The notes under the pieces: generated by a model
The model's input: the letters and a program-made list of their open reading frames with translations, nothing else
What the model was told of the DNA's origin: nothing
The model's database searches: none
DNA from: Emmonsiellopsis sp. PD_33
Lineage: Eukaryota > Ascomycota > Eurotiomycetes > Onygenales > Ajellomycetaceae
DNA length: 64,000 bases
Reading direction: 5' to 3'
Assembly (NCBI GenBank): GCA_032988165.1
Contig: JANTQF010000038.1
Location: forward strand, 1-64,000
Position numbers and translations under genes: made by a program
Shown here: positions 46,935 to 58,296 of the stretch, one piece after another
Layout of the letters: every line of letters starts with the position of its first letter
Numbering within the stretch: the first letter of the stretch is position 1

Positions 46935-48626
46935 GGTTGGGATTTATTTAGAGGTGGGTAGGTTGAGGGGGGAGGGGGGGTTTCAGGAGGTTAAATAGAC
47001 AGGCACCGCTAATAGTCGAGACGAATTGATTTATTCAGCCGTATTTATGTTCGTCGATGTGTATGTACGCTGTGGCCCGAATGGCAATCTGAGCTGACAA
47101 GCCCAAGTCTAGACGGAGCTATATAACGGCGCAAGAATATATAACAGAAGGGGGGAGGGGAAGAGGAATAGCTAGGGGATGAGGAAGGGGGGATACAGGC
47201 AATTCTTATAACATTTATCTTTTTTTTGATTCCAGGAATGATGAAACAGAGGGTTTGAACTTTAATAAAATCCTCTCCACCTGTTGTTGTTTATTTTTTA
47301 ATAAAACACCCGCTCATCCTGCCTAGAGTCGATCGTCAGCCAGTCGCCGGCTAAAAACACCAGTCCATCGGATGAACGGTGAACCCAATCGAACCGAAGA
47401 AGAAGAGAAGAAGAAGAGAAGAAGAAGAGAAGAAGAAGAGAAGAACAGTTCCCCATATCTTCTAGAACGAAACCCACCCGTCCCGTCTTCCGTCTCTCCA
47501 TCTTTCCATCCCACCTCACCCACTGTCAGCGAAAGTTACCCAACCACCCACGCAAGGAACATCGGGGCGGGAAACCGAACAGACCCCCGACTTAAAATAC
47601 CCGATCAGCAAAAACCCCCAAGAAAAAGAAGGAACAAAAACCTGGGGAGAGCAATGAACTAACTAATCAGCTACTAGCTAACCTAACTTAACTAACCTAG
47701 GCTGCCCCGGAAATCGAATGAATGAAGCGGGGATGAAGAATGAGATGCGGGGATTCTGGGGAAATCCGAAGAATGCTGGGGTTTATTAGCCTGTTGCAGA
47801 ATGCAGAGTTTTGGAGAAAGTCGGTTGGAAACGTGAGGGCTGAAACCTGAAGCAGCGGCCGCGCATAGGTCTGTCTGTGTATCTGTCTGTCTATAGTTAA
47901 ATGCGGGGTGGGATATGGGATGGCCCTTCGTTGGGAGGGGGAGGGGGAGGGGGGTATGTTAACCCGGGTGGATGGGCTACTCAGGACGGGGAGGAGCTGT
48001 CGTTTTTCCTCGCTATATGCATGTTATTAGACGGGGTATTCTTCAGGTATCTGCACTTATGGATGGCTAGAAGGTTAGTTACCCCAGATTCTTCTTTCAC
48101 GTCTGTGGCGTGACTGGCTGCATGATGATATCGCAGGGAGATGGCTGTATTGAGGAATTCCAAGCGATTCTCCATGGTATAGTATATATATTACGACCTC
48201 ATTGAAAAATGGTATAGTTATCTATTTAATTCTCTTGGTAAATAAATACAACGGGTTTGGGATATCCGCGGAACTTGGATATATATTTCCCAGTCCAAGT
48301 TGTGATGTTACAAATTTGATATACATATCCAGTGAAACGCCCTCTTTCTTCAAACTCCACCCGCCCAGGTCAAGTGCTTAGCGGGGCGGTTCTTCTCGAG
48401 AAGATGGGAATAAATAAATATGTATTGTATTGCGTTGGGAAACAGCTGGTATTTATTGTCGTGTCTATCTATAAACCAAGTCTGAACAAATGTAATAGAA
48501 AACAACAAAATGATATACAATACAGACAGTCTTGAAAAGACCAACAATTAGAAAAAAATGGTGATATCTATCTAATCTCCAAATCTTGACGATCAAAACC
48601 AATCAACCATCCACAAAACCCCTAGC
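46935..48626. other. Intergenic with GAA-type microsatellite
   Basis: About 1.7 kb. Contains an AGAAGAAG/AGAGAAG repeat (about 47396-47446), G-rich runs near 47935-47955, and the 3' flank of the Mcr1 gene. A 64-codon minus frame at 47981-48175 starts with ATG but shows no resemblance and no good continuation. No gene called. Confidence 0.5.
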
Positions 48627-49799
48627 CTAGAACTTATAAACCTGCTCCTTGCTATACCCCAACTCGCTCAAGATACCAGTAAGTTCCCCCTGGTCCTTAG
48701 GACTGACCTTCGGCCCGCTAATAGCCTTATACATGCCCGGCGGCCCACACACGAAAATCTTAATATTCCCCTCCTTCGGCTCCGGCAGCACCGTCTTCAA
48801 CAGCTCTTTGGTAATAAACCCCTTACCCTGCGGCCAATCCTTCGGCGGCTGGTCTAGCGTATAGAACGCGCGGAACCGGCGCGGGTAGGTATTCTCGAGC
48901 TCCTCCAGCTCCTTCTTCAGCAAAATGTCGTCCTGCGTGACGTTGCCAAAGACCAGCGTGACCTTGGTCTTTTCCTCTGGGTTGCTGAAGATCTTGCGGA
49001 TGAGCTGGTACATGGGCGTGATGCCCGTGCCGCCGGCGATCAGGCAGATGTGGTCGTGCTTGTTGGCTTCCCAGGGGTATTTGGGGAGGGGGCCCTTGAA
49101 GTCGAGACGTTGGCCGACGGCCATGTTGTGGAGGTGTGTGGACATCGGGCCGTCGGGGTATTGCTTTACGAGCAGATCGAGGTAGCCCGGTTGGTCTGTA
49201 GTTTGATCAGCATGTCATGGGCCAATTTTTGAGAGATGCGGGGCTATGATGCGTACCTTCATCGCTGACAGGAGTATATGGGCGGATCGTAGGCTTCGCA
49301 TCCGTGGGACCCTTATATTTGGTCAAAATGGCGGCTATTTCCCCCCCCCCCAAGGCACATCGGTTAGATTAATCCGTCAACCATCGACGACGATCAGAAG
49401 AAACATACAAGCAATATGAACACCCGAGACAGCCTCCGGGTCATCAAACTCGAAGCGGAACTTCTTGGTATTATGGCTGACGTGCTCGATCTTCGCCAGC
49501 TTCAGATTCACCCATCCCTGGTCACCGCCGGTCAAGGTCTTGCTGCGCTCCTTTGGCTCGACTGCCGGGGCCGACGACGCAGAGGATTGCCAGTAGTAGG
49601 CACCAGCGCCGGCTGCGAGAGCGACAGCGCCGTAGATTGGCGCGCGCGATGCGGCCTTCTGGGGCGCTTCGGAGGAGTATTTTCGGATGCTCTGGCAAAG
49701 AGATATTTGTCAGCTATTGGACTGGCGAGATAGAGGGGCGGATGGTGGGCTTACCTGGCCCAGAGGCTGGGCGGAGCGGAAGGTGTATCGCGCGAACAT
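48627..49799 (-). CDS. MCR1: Mitochondrial NADH-cytochrome b5 reductase
   Basis: Four exons (49799-49755, 49691-49409, 49334-49257, 49195-48627) give 324 residues. The basic N-terminus (MFARYTFRSAQPLGQSIRKY) is a mitochondrial presequence, followed by a membrane helix (YGAVALAAGAGAYYW), as in yeast Mcr1, which is found in the outer membrane and intermembrane space. The flavin domain has RPYTPVSDEDQPGYLDLLVK and GPMSTHLHNM; the NAD domain has LIAGGTGITPMYQL and IFVCGPPGM, ending in YKF. It moves electrons from NADH to cytochrome b5 or other acceptors, supporting sterol synthesis and oxidative stress tolerance. Intron 2 carries a C run. Confidence 0.94.
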
Positions 49800-50329
49800 T
49801 TTGGGGGGGGGATAGATGTAGAACGAGTGTCAATGGGGATGTATGGTGGTGGGATGGGGATCTGGGGAGATGTTGATGTTGGGTTGGATTAGGTTTGGTG
49901 GTGGTGGGTGCTTTTTTCTATTGCGGGCTAGGAACCAAGACATGACGCAATCAAGGAACGAAAAACTTGCATTTCTTGCGTGCGGAATTCGGTTCTATGA
50001 ATATATTACAGGGCTGGAACCGATTGGTTTTTACGATAAAAATCTACATGAGGACGTCGGATACAGCAATCGTTCATCAATCATCAACGTAGCCGTTGGG
50101 AAAAACAGTGAAATTTTCGAAAAGATAAAATTGAAAAGTTTTGCTCCATAGACTAAAAGAGGACGGCCAGATTGGATCATGAGAAGAATGAAAACGTAGC
50201 GCACAACGTTTTTTCCAAGCCCAGATCTCTCATCTGTCCAGCATACAACATGCCGTAGCCATAAACACAATCAATCATATCCCGCATCCCACATTTTCCC
50301 CCACGCCAACAAAAAACCCGCCATATCAC
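49800..50329. other. Mcr1 promoter / eL20 3' flank
   Basis: 530 bp between two minus-strand genes; no gene or clear motif. Confidence 0.5.
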
Positions 50330-51320
50330 TTAAGCAAATGTCGAGGGTCTCTTGGCAGCGAACACGCTCTTCGAAGTAGCCTTTCCAACACGGTGGGGGA
50401 GAGGGAACTTGAGGTTCTTGGTGAGGAGCTGCTTGATGTATGGTCGTCGGACGAGGTCGGTCTTCTCGATTTCGACGACTTTCAGGATCTACACAGATAG
50501 TTAATATCAGCTTTGCGGATTAAGGGCGGGCCAGAGACATACGTGAATGGACCGGAATCTGGAGCGGTGGCGGGCGGCCATATCCTGGTAGAGGGCCTCG
50601 ACGGCATCAGTCCGCGACATTTCCCGGTACTCCTTGTACATGTTGTGTGTGCCGGAACGCGAGTCGTAACGGATCCAGATACCGAAGTTCTTAACCTTCA
50701 ATGGGCGCTTCTCGTGGATCTGAAGGAGTCTCTCAGCAAAAGTTGTCCAAATATCGAATTTTCCTATTCTCCATCGATTCATCTCTCAGGCGGTACATAC
50801 CACGTTGAGGCTGACAATCTCGCCATTTGCCTTCTTGACCTTTCGCAGCTTCATCAAGAAATACCAGAATCTTGACTTCGCAACGACGGTGTTGGGAGCG
50901 AAGATCCGCATACGGTACAGCTTGGGGGTGGGGTTTGCCTCTGTGGGCAGATGGCGCCCGATGACCTGGTATTCCTGGAGACGCCCTATATCACACATAA
51001 TTAGACATTGGCTCTAAGTTTCGATATATCGCAGTCGGATCAAAACGGTGCAGTGTGTTGTGTGAAGGGGCCCATCCGCCATTCCGCCTGCCCGGCATTG
51101 GATGAGAAATTCGACTCCAGGGCATCCTCCGCAGAATTCTGCTGTCAAAAATTTCTTTCCAATGCAGCGACAAGCTCTTCCTCCACCAATCGACAATCGG
51201 AACATTCCTCCAGGCGCAACTTGATGGATTGGGGTATTGTGCGGGCAGAGATTGAAGAACGGTCTCGGGGGGGCTACTGCAAGGCGAAGGACTCGAATCA
51301 AGGAGAAAAAACTCACCCAT
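50330..51320 (-). CDS. RPL20: 60S ribosomal protein L20 (eL20/L18a)
   Basis: Coding exons 51320-51317, 50985-50801, 50719-50543 and 50488-50330 give 174 residues, the standard fungal length. The protein reads GRLQEYQVIGRHLPTE, RMRIFAPNTVVAKSRFWYFL, KNFGIWIRYDSRSGTHNMYK and ends AKRPSTFA; it is a structural protein of the large ribosomal subunit. The first coding exon holds only ATGG before a GTGAGT donor; the next acceptor TATAG restores MGRLQ. A TCTAG directly precedes the ATG and a GTAAGT lies at 51376, so a 5' UTR intron may make this a 4-nt internal exon. Confidence 0.95.
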
Positions 51321-51675
51321 CTAGAAGAGCAAGGTCAGTAACTAGCAACGGCATGTGGCAGACGGGGAGAACTTACTTTGTGCGGTTGTCGTGCTGTGTC
51401 TGAATGAATGCCGTCAACAACTCGCGCAAAAGCAGAATATTTCGACTTGTTGTGCTAGGGCTGTGGCCTTCGCTTAATCGTCCCGTGGCCGCGCTAGCCG
51501 TGTTGGGCCGTGCCAAGCCCTGCCGCAACCTCCAACCTCCCCGCCAACAAATTCGGAGACGACGACATTGATCAGTCTATGCCAGGTCGTGATGATGATG
51601 GGGGTTTAGACGAGTGCCAGGATCTGCCGACTTTCACTTACCCGCCAGATACCCCATCCCCACGCGAATCGCAGA
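51321..51675. promoter_or_regulatory. Divergent eL20 / Csn12 promoter with possible 5' UTR intron
   Basis: The two start codons are 355 bp apart facing away. On the minus strand 51376-51321 has all marks of an intron (GTAAGT donor, TACTGAC branch, TCTAG end) in the eL20 leader. Confidence 0.5.
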
Positions 51676-53331
51676 ATGGCCTCTATCTTTGCCGAGTTCA
51701 AGGACGCCCAGCTCGTCGGCTCTGGCTCCGCCCTGGCAGCTGTATTTACTCCTGTGGCCACCGAAAGAGACCCCGACAGACTGCGCTCGTTTTACCATTT
51801 CACAAACAGTGCCAATGTCCTCTCAGATATCCGGTATGCCCTCCTGCAAGATCGATCAACGGGCATAAAACTCCCAAAACAAGAGGGGCATGCGTGGGTC
51901 GAGCTCTTCGCCGCGTACTGGAAAGCCGTGGGGAACCTGCTCGAAGTATATCAGTCGCCGCGGGCATCGCGCTGGATACAACTCTTCAACTCATGGAAAG
52001 AAGTCTCCAATCTTCTCATACGGGGATATACAAATGGCGGGTTCCAGGCCTGGACCTTGCCGTGTCTGTATGTCGCGGGGAGCTATCTTCGATACTTTGC
52101 CATGTCAGCGGACTCCATGGCTTCCCAGGACCCAGATATTTATGACAAGTCCTTTGGAGATGATATTGTCTCGGACACCAGCAAAAACGCCAAACTGGAG
52201 GAGGCATCGCGAATAATTAACCGCATGTTCACACTGTGTCTTCACGATAGGTACGCTTTCTAAAGACGGATAGCTTGGGTCAGCCTTCTAAGTCTTGCTT
52301 CTAGGGCGCCTATCGAAGAATCGCGTAAATGGGGCGTGTATAACACCGTGAATCTCTCTTTCAAGACTTATTTCAAGGTATGGGCCGCCGCTACCTAAGC
52401 ACTTAGATGTTGTCTAACTTTGCCGTGTAGCTCGGTGCTATATCATCATGTAAAAGCTTGCTGCGCGCTATCGATGCATCGCATGCAGATATACCGCCTT
52501 TCTCTGCTTTCCCCAAGTCGCACATCGTCACGTTCAAATATTATCTTGGAGTGATATGTTTTTTAGAAGAGAACTACGCAGAGGTATGCGCTGGCTCACC
52601 ACACGGGTTACATTGACGTACTAATTGTAACGCGTCCAGGCCGAGGAACATCTGACATATGCCTGGAAGATGTGCCATCCCGATTCTAAAAAGAACAAAG
52701 AGTGGGTGTTACGCCCCGTCTGGCTCTGTTCATACTAATACGTGGACAGGCTCATCCTCACCTACCTCATCCCCTGCCACATCGTCACAACGCACACCCT
52801 ACCCACCCACCGCCTCCTTGCCCCTTACCCCGACCTTGAGAGATTATATAGCCCATTGAGCCGATGCATCAAAAGGGGCGACCTCACGGGTTTCGACGCA
52901 GCCATGCAAGCTGGAGAAAACGAATTCGTCAAACGGCGCATCTACCTCCCTCTCGAGAGGGGTCGGGACATCGCTCTCCGCAACCTCTTCCGCAAAGTGT
53001 TTCTGGCAGGAGGGTACGATCCGCCCGTAAATGGACAGCCGCCAATCAGACGCACGCGCGTGCCTGTTGCCGAGTTTGCTGCTGCTGTTAGACTGGGGAA
53101 TAAAGTCGATGAGAAAGTTCCTCTCGATATCGATGAGGTGGAGTGTTTCCTAGCGAATCTGATTTACAAGGTAAGGGTGCCTTTCTTTTTTGCCGCCAAG
53201 TCGCTGCCTGCATGCCTGTGCACATACTAACGGATTTCACTCAGAACCTAATGAAAGGCTACATCTCCCGCGAACGAGGCATCGTCGTGTTGAGTAAAGG
53301 CGGCACCGCCTTTCCCGGAACCGGCGTCTGA
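51676..53331 (+). CDS. csn12: Csn12 homologue, PCI-domain protein
   Basis: Six exons (51676-52250, 52305-52377, 52431-52583, 52640-52701, 52750-53170, 53245-53331) give 456 residues. It begins MASIFAEFKDAQLVGSGSAL. Helical-repeat motifs include AWVELFAAYWKAVGNLLEVY, RASRWIQLFNSWKEVSNLLI, KWGVYNTVNLSFKTYF and LGVICFLEENYAEAEEHLTY; the PCI/winged-helix end has LILTYLIPCHIV, DIDEVECFLANLIYKNLMKG and YISRERGIVVLSK. Csn12 was found with the yeast COP9 signalosome and pairs with Thp3/Sac3-like proteins in transcription elongation and mRNA processing (PCID2 in animals). Introns are 50-60 nt. Confidence 0.92.
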
Positions 53332-56217
53332 TGGAAGCCTCCTACTTTATCAATATATGTGGTATGCGCGTCGTTTCATATGCCACCCGGCATCTGAAAT
53401 GAGGCAGCCTAATACAAATCCATGTATACAACATTTCGCTAGTCCGCGGCCGCGGATGGCTGACAGTCACGGGACCCTGCGTTTCGACGATGACTCCGAG
53501 CGGACCACCTATCCCAGACACCGCGCATCTCTACCATACCATATCCATCTCCGAAATCGAGTCATCACTCCTTGCATTAATAGCATGCATGCCCATCACC
53601 CAACAAAACTATGATTATGTGTCATAAACACGGCACGCCATGCCACGCCTCACAAACCCCGTCACCCAGCTCCTGACGAGACATACCCTGACGAAAGATG
53701 TCATTCCCGCCTCTGGAACGAAAATATATCCACCTATCCAACTGGCACATATATATATCCAGCCATCAACGCTATCCTACGAACCAATCAACACCCGATC
53801 GCAAACCCCACCCACCACCCACCACCCACCAACACGATGATTCACACAGACAACCCATTTACCCATTCAAGCCACCCCCACACCCACTCGATATCCCCCC
53901 CCTCACCCCTGCCCGCCTCACATTAACGCCCCATCGCCATGCCACCGGACCCCTCCCCCATTCATCCACATCCACATCCAAACCCAGCCATCCAAACCCG
54001 CCCCGCCCCGCCTAGCAAACCTACCACCGCTATGCTAGAAGAAGCCAATCTAATCTACACATAACCTCAAAGCGAATGGGAGTGGGAGTGGTGGATTAGG
54101 CAAGGCAAAGGCAAAGGGATAAACAGACGACATCCAGCCGTGGCGGGGGGAGGTTGGGGCGGGGATGTGTATGTCATGTCCTATCTAAGCCGATATAACA
54201 TTTCCACTAGCTGGTGGGTGGGTATGACGGGTGGTGGTGGTGGTGGTTGAGGCATGTCACATATCAGATATCACATATCACATTGCAGCACCATACCATA
54301 CTGTACCGTACCTATCTGTCTGTCTGTCTGCCTACCTACTTCCCTACGTCCCTACCAATGTCGCCACGAGGATGCATGCGTTTGCTTGGTAGATATGTAG
54401 ATAGGTAGGTAGATAGGTAGGTAGATAGACGTTATCTACACGCTATGCTGATAAACGTGAAAATGGAAATGAAAATGAAAATGAAACGGGATGGAATTAT
54501 TGATATATTTGGTGGGTTGGATGGTTGATAGCCGACTACATGGTTTAATTACTCTCCTCTTCGATCTATCTGTACGTAACTTGTGAACTACTGTATTAAT
54601 GGATAAGATATACCTACCGACCTACCTACCTACCAGCTATTATGAGTGCAATTAAAGAATGAATGTTTTGTTTTGCTTTGGGGTGGCTTTTCTTTTCCAT
54701 CCCCAATAACTTCTTTTGTTTATTTTTTTTTCTTTCTAGTTTTTAAAATACATAATGATTTATCCATCATGAGATTAAACCACCACCACACTCTTCACAA
54801 TTTGTTTTGTATACTTATTTCTCCGCCTTATTCCCACCCGTGTCCCACTGCTGGCAATTTTATATATCTTATCTATCCCCACCATCGCCATCGTCGGCGT
54901 ATCCGAAAAATTCAAAGGATGTTAACAAGACAGAAATGTAAACCAATACAACAGACCCAAACACCAGCGTAAATCTCCAGGGAAACAACGGGAAACAAAT
55001 GAGAGGGAGAGAGGTAAGGACAGACGGACGTTGCATGATTTCGTACACACAAGAGAGAAGAGGGAAAAGGCGAAAGCATTTGGAAAGAGGAGGGGGCGGA
55101 CCAGATGATCCCAAAGGGGAAAAACTTAGAGGGCAAACAGAGAGGAGATGATATCAATCCCCCATACCCCCTCGATAAGGGGCAGCAATGACACGAAGCT
55201 AACGAGCCAACCCCCTTTCTCATCCCGCATCCATCTTCCGGATCATCCAATCAAAAACCCGTAGAACAGCACTAACACCAATGATAAACTGGAGTTTTCT
55301 CATAGAATAGAATAGAACCGGGTATTGATAGGATGGGAGGAGGATGGACGGGTGGGTGAGATAAGACGGTGTATCGTTGAGTTTCTTGACAGTAGAGGCA
55401 TGCATGGTCAAGAATAGTTGAGGAAATAGAAGTACAGATTATAATAGGCCAAGGTAGGGACGGTCACGAAGGGGAAAATGATGAGATGAGGTAAATACCG
55501 AAAAGTAGGCGGGCACATAAATATTATATGAAACGCCAGCAAGAAAGTAAATCAAGCGATGCGAGCATGAGGAACACGACGTTTGTTTGTCCCGTCAAAA
55601 TAACGAAATAAAAATAGAGTCTTTCAATCTTCCTTTCAAAAATAATAAAACAAAACTAACTCAAATCATAGATAGATATAGCATGCATGCCTCGACCAAG
55701 ATTTCATTTGTTGGGAGACGGAACTGACGGGGGTATTTCTTTCCCCTTGCAGTAAAAAAAAACAAAAACTGGAAATGCAGAACAGACAGAACAGAGAGGT
55801 ATATAACGGAATGGGAAATAGGAAAGCAATAAAAATGTAATATACAGAGCAAAAATGATGACATATTAGATGGTGGAAAAGATCCTGGTTTCTTCCATTT
55901 CGATTTCCATATCGTAGCTAATATGAAGATTGTGGAAGGTATGTTGGCAAGGTTCATTAGGTTGGTTGTTTATCATGGAAGGATTTGCCCAACAAAGGGA
56001 TCCTTGGGACGGCGATATTAGTGTACAGTTGTATGATGTCGTTGGGGGGATTTCAAATCGCTGGTTTGGAAGCTGTAGCAAGAGGAGACAAGGCGATGCT
56101 GAGTCGAGTGGCTGAGTCGAGTGACGAGGCCAGTTTGACGAGGGAGGGGAGTGTTGGCCGGTCCGGAGTGGTGAGTATGGGGGTTGAGTAGGGGATGTGA
56201 AAGTAGGAGATAAAAGG
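53332..56217. other. Long convergent intergenic with microsatellites
   Basis: 2.9 kb between the stops of Csn12 and the BTB gene. Contains TCCATCCA-like, CCACCC-like and GATAGGTAG tandem runs (about 54389-54428), TACC runs (about 54613-54633) and GAAAAT repeats (about 54460-54485). AT-rich on the right. Short frames only; no gene, RNA or transposon recognised. Confidence 0.5.
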
Positions 56218-57224
56218 TTAGCGGGAGAAGGGGGATTTGGAGGCACTGGTGATGTCGTCCTATTACAGTCAGCATCGCAGTCAAGTCTTTATAAAAGTAC
56301 TAAACTGACCATATGATTACACATAGCGACGAAGAGGTCGAAGAACAGCTTCCCTCCCTTCTCCATCTCCATCTGCATGGTGCCACTTCGCTTGAAGGTA
56401 GATCTACTACGGATGATCAAGGCCAGATAGTGAGCACGCAGCTTGGAGTCGTTGTCTGGGGTGTTTGCATAGGCATATCGAGCACTGGCGAGGAGGGTGC
56501 TGCACTGAACAGCAGCTTGGAGTCCTTGTTTCCGTAGAGCCAGACGTTTCAGCTCGTCCAAGCCGTATTTATCAGCGGCACAGCTACTCACAAACAAAAA
56601 AAAAACACTGTTAGAAAGGGTAATGGTCGAAGTGGAGGAGGAACAGGGAGACAAACTAGACAGCTGTATCCTTGAGAATCACCGCTCCATCCACCTGATT
56701 CACAATGGTCGATTCAGCAGCGGCCTGGCCATTTGCAGCGTCCGCATTCTCCAGCTCCCAGGAGTCCCGGCGTTTGTTGTGCAGCAGACGTGGGTAGTAG
56801 TCGCCCTTGTACAGGTACTCGAGAATGCAGGAGAGGATCTCAGGCTGCTCGCTGGGCAGGTTGATCTGCTTGGCGTGGGACTCGAGGAACTGGCCGCGGC
56901 AGCAGGAGGCGAAGAAGGGGGAGACGCAGAGGACTTCCTCGTGGGCAGCGAAGAGACGCTGTTCAGGGCCAACGCAGAGGGTGATGATGGCTGAGGTGAG
57001 GTTGCTGGGAGGTGTTAGCAGGGGAATGGGGATGAAGTAGCTTTGATAGGATAGACAAACGCAGCAGCGGTGGGACTCTCTGGCTTCTGGGACCTCGTGC
57101 TCTCTGAGCGTCTGATGGAGACGGAGGGGTCTCTGAAGGATCTCTTTGACCTGGAGGACGACTTGCCAGCGCGGTATTTGGAGAAGCTCTCGGAGTGGGA
57201 GTGCGAGGAGCGTCTGGCAAACAT
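56218..57224 (-). CDS. BTB/POZ domain protein
   Basis: Four exons (57224-57061, 57004-56657, 56583-56310, 56259-56218) give 275 residues. A basic S/R-rich leader (MFARRSSHSHSESFSKYRAG) precedes a BTB fold: AIITLCVGPEQRLFAAHEEV, LCVSPFFASCCRGQFLES, EILSCILEYLYKGDYYP and VYCAADKYGLDELKRLAL. BTB domains dimerise and often recruit Cul3 ubiquitin ligase; short fungal BTB-only proteins mostly have no known role. Introns 1 and 2 both use the less common donor GTTTGT, deduced because only this choice restores the BTB helix, so these two junctions are slightly less certain. Confidence 0.8.
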
Positions 57225-58296
57225 GATGGCTGGCGGGAGTGAGATCTACAGGCTGGGATGGAAATGATATATATATGTATAGAGGGTATATATATCAGGA
57301 TCCAAGAGATGAGATGGGAGATGAGAGATGAGAGGAGAGACGAGATGGGAGAGAGAAGACAAGACAGAGAACAGAAGCGAAGAAAGGGGAAGCAGGCAGC
57401 CCCAAGCCGCCGTCGTCCCGAAGCGGCAACTGGGGATAGCCCACGGGAAGAATACGCGAGTCCCGCTGCGACGCGTAAAGTGGTGCGCGAAACCAGGTGA
57501 CTCACACGACAGCACGTGACACCCTCGCCCAATCAGCGCCCAGCTCGTCCTCGACTGGTCACATTTCGTCCCGGAAACAACCAGAACCAGGAACCTCATG
57601 CTTCGTAATGGACCTCCCACAGCCAGGACCGCCTAGGATCTGTACATACCCAGTTGCCTACGCAGTTACATGTCCTGCCCTTGGCTTGAGAAAACAAAAA
57701 AGATTGAAATCCCAGAAACACGGATCGAGGATCCACCACCTCTCTTTTCATACTACTTACTAAGTTAGTGTCAAGGCCGAGAAATTAACCAGCTAGGATA
57801 CGCAGCCCGATTCCGACTTGGCTGCAAATTACCCAGAATCCTGGATCCGACGGGAAGGGAACTGTATCTATCCCTGCCAGCCATGAGGCAGACAGCCTGC
57901 ATGCAAACCTGCACTGTCCGCTAACTAATTTCCGTCCTCGGTGATGATGAGGACGCTGTGGAGGAACGCAATTGACAAATGGGATGGGTGCGCTCTCATC
58001 CTTGTTCGTAGAAAAAGAACAGTCATTTCTGCAGGTGCTTCCCTGGGTTGGGTTGGGTTGCTTGGCTTGTTTCTGGCGTGTGGCAGATGTGTCTGGGATA
58101 TGATATGATGAATCATGGTGGATAAACGGGGTATATTGTTTTGTTTATCTGGGGTGAATATTCGTGCTTGATGCCTTGTTTCCTGATCTATTACCACGTG
58201 GAATGCTAAATATGATCAAAGGGTGATTACGATGTCTGTCACTCCCTGTCATTCTCTATCATATCATATCATACATATCGTACACCCAGGCCCCCA
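57225..58296. other. Intergenic, BTB promoter side
   Basis: About 1.1 kb with a GAGATGAGA-type purine repeat (about 57306-57350) immediately upstream of the BTB gene and no gene. Confidence 0.5.

Noticed and set aside
47981..48175. Minus-strand 64-codon frame starting with ATG
   Set aside because: No resemblance, no consistent splicing to a longer protein; chance frame considered more likely.
54389..54633. GATAGGTAG/TACC tandem runs as a CRISPR-like or telomeric array
   Set aside because: Simple microsatellite units without spacers; not the fungal telomere repeat TTAGGG.
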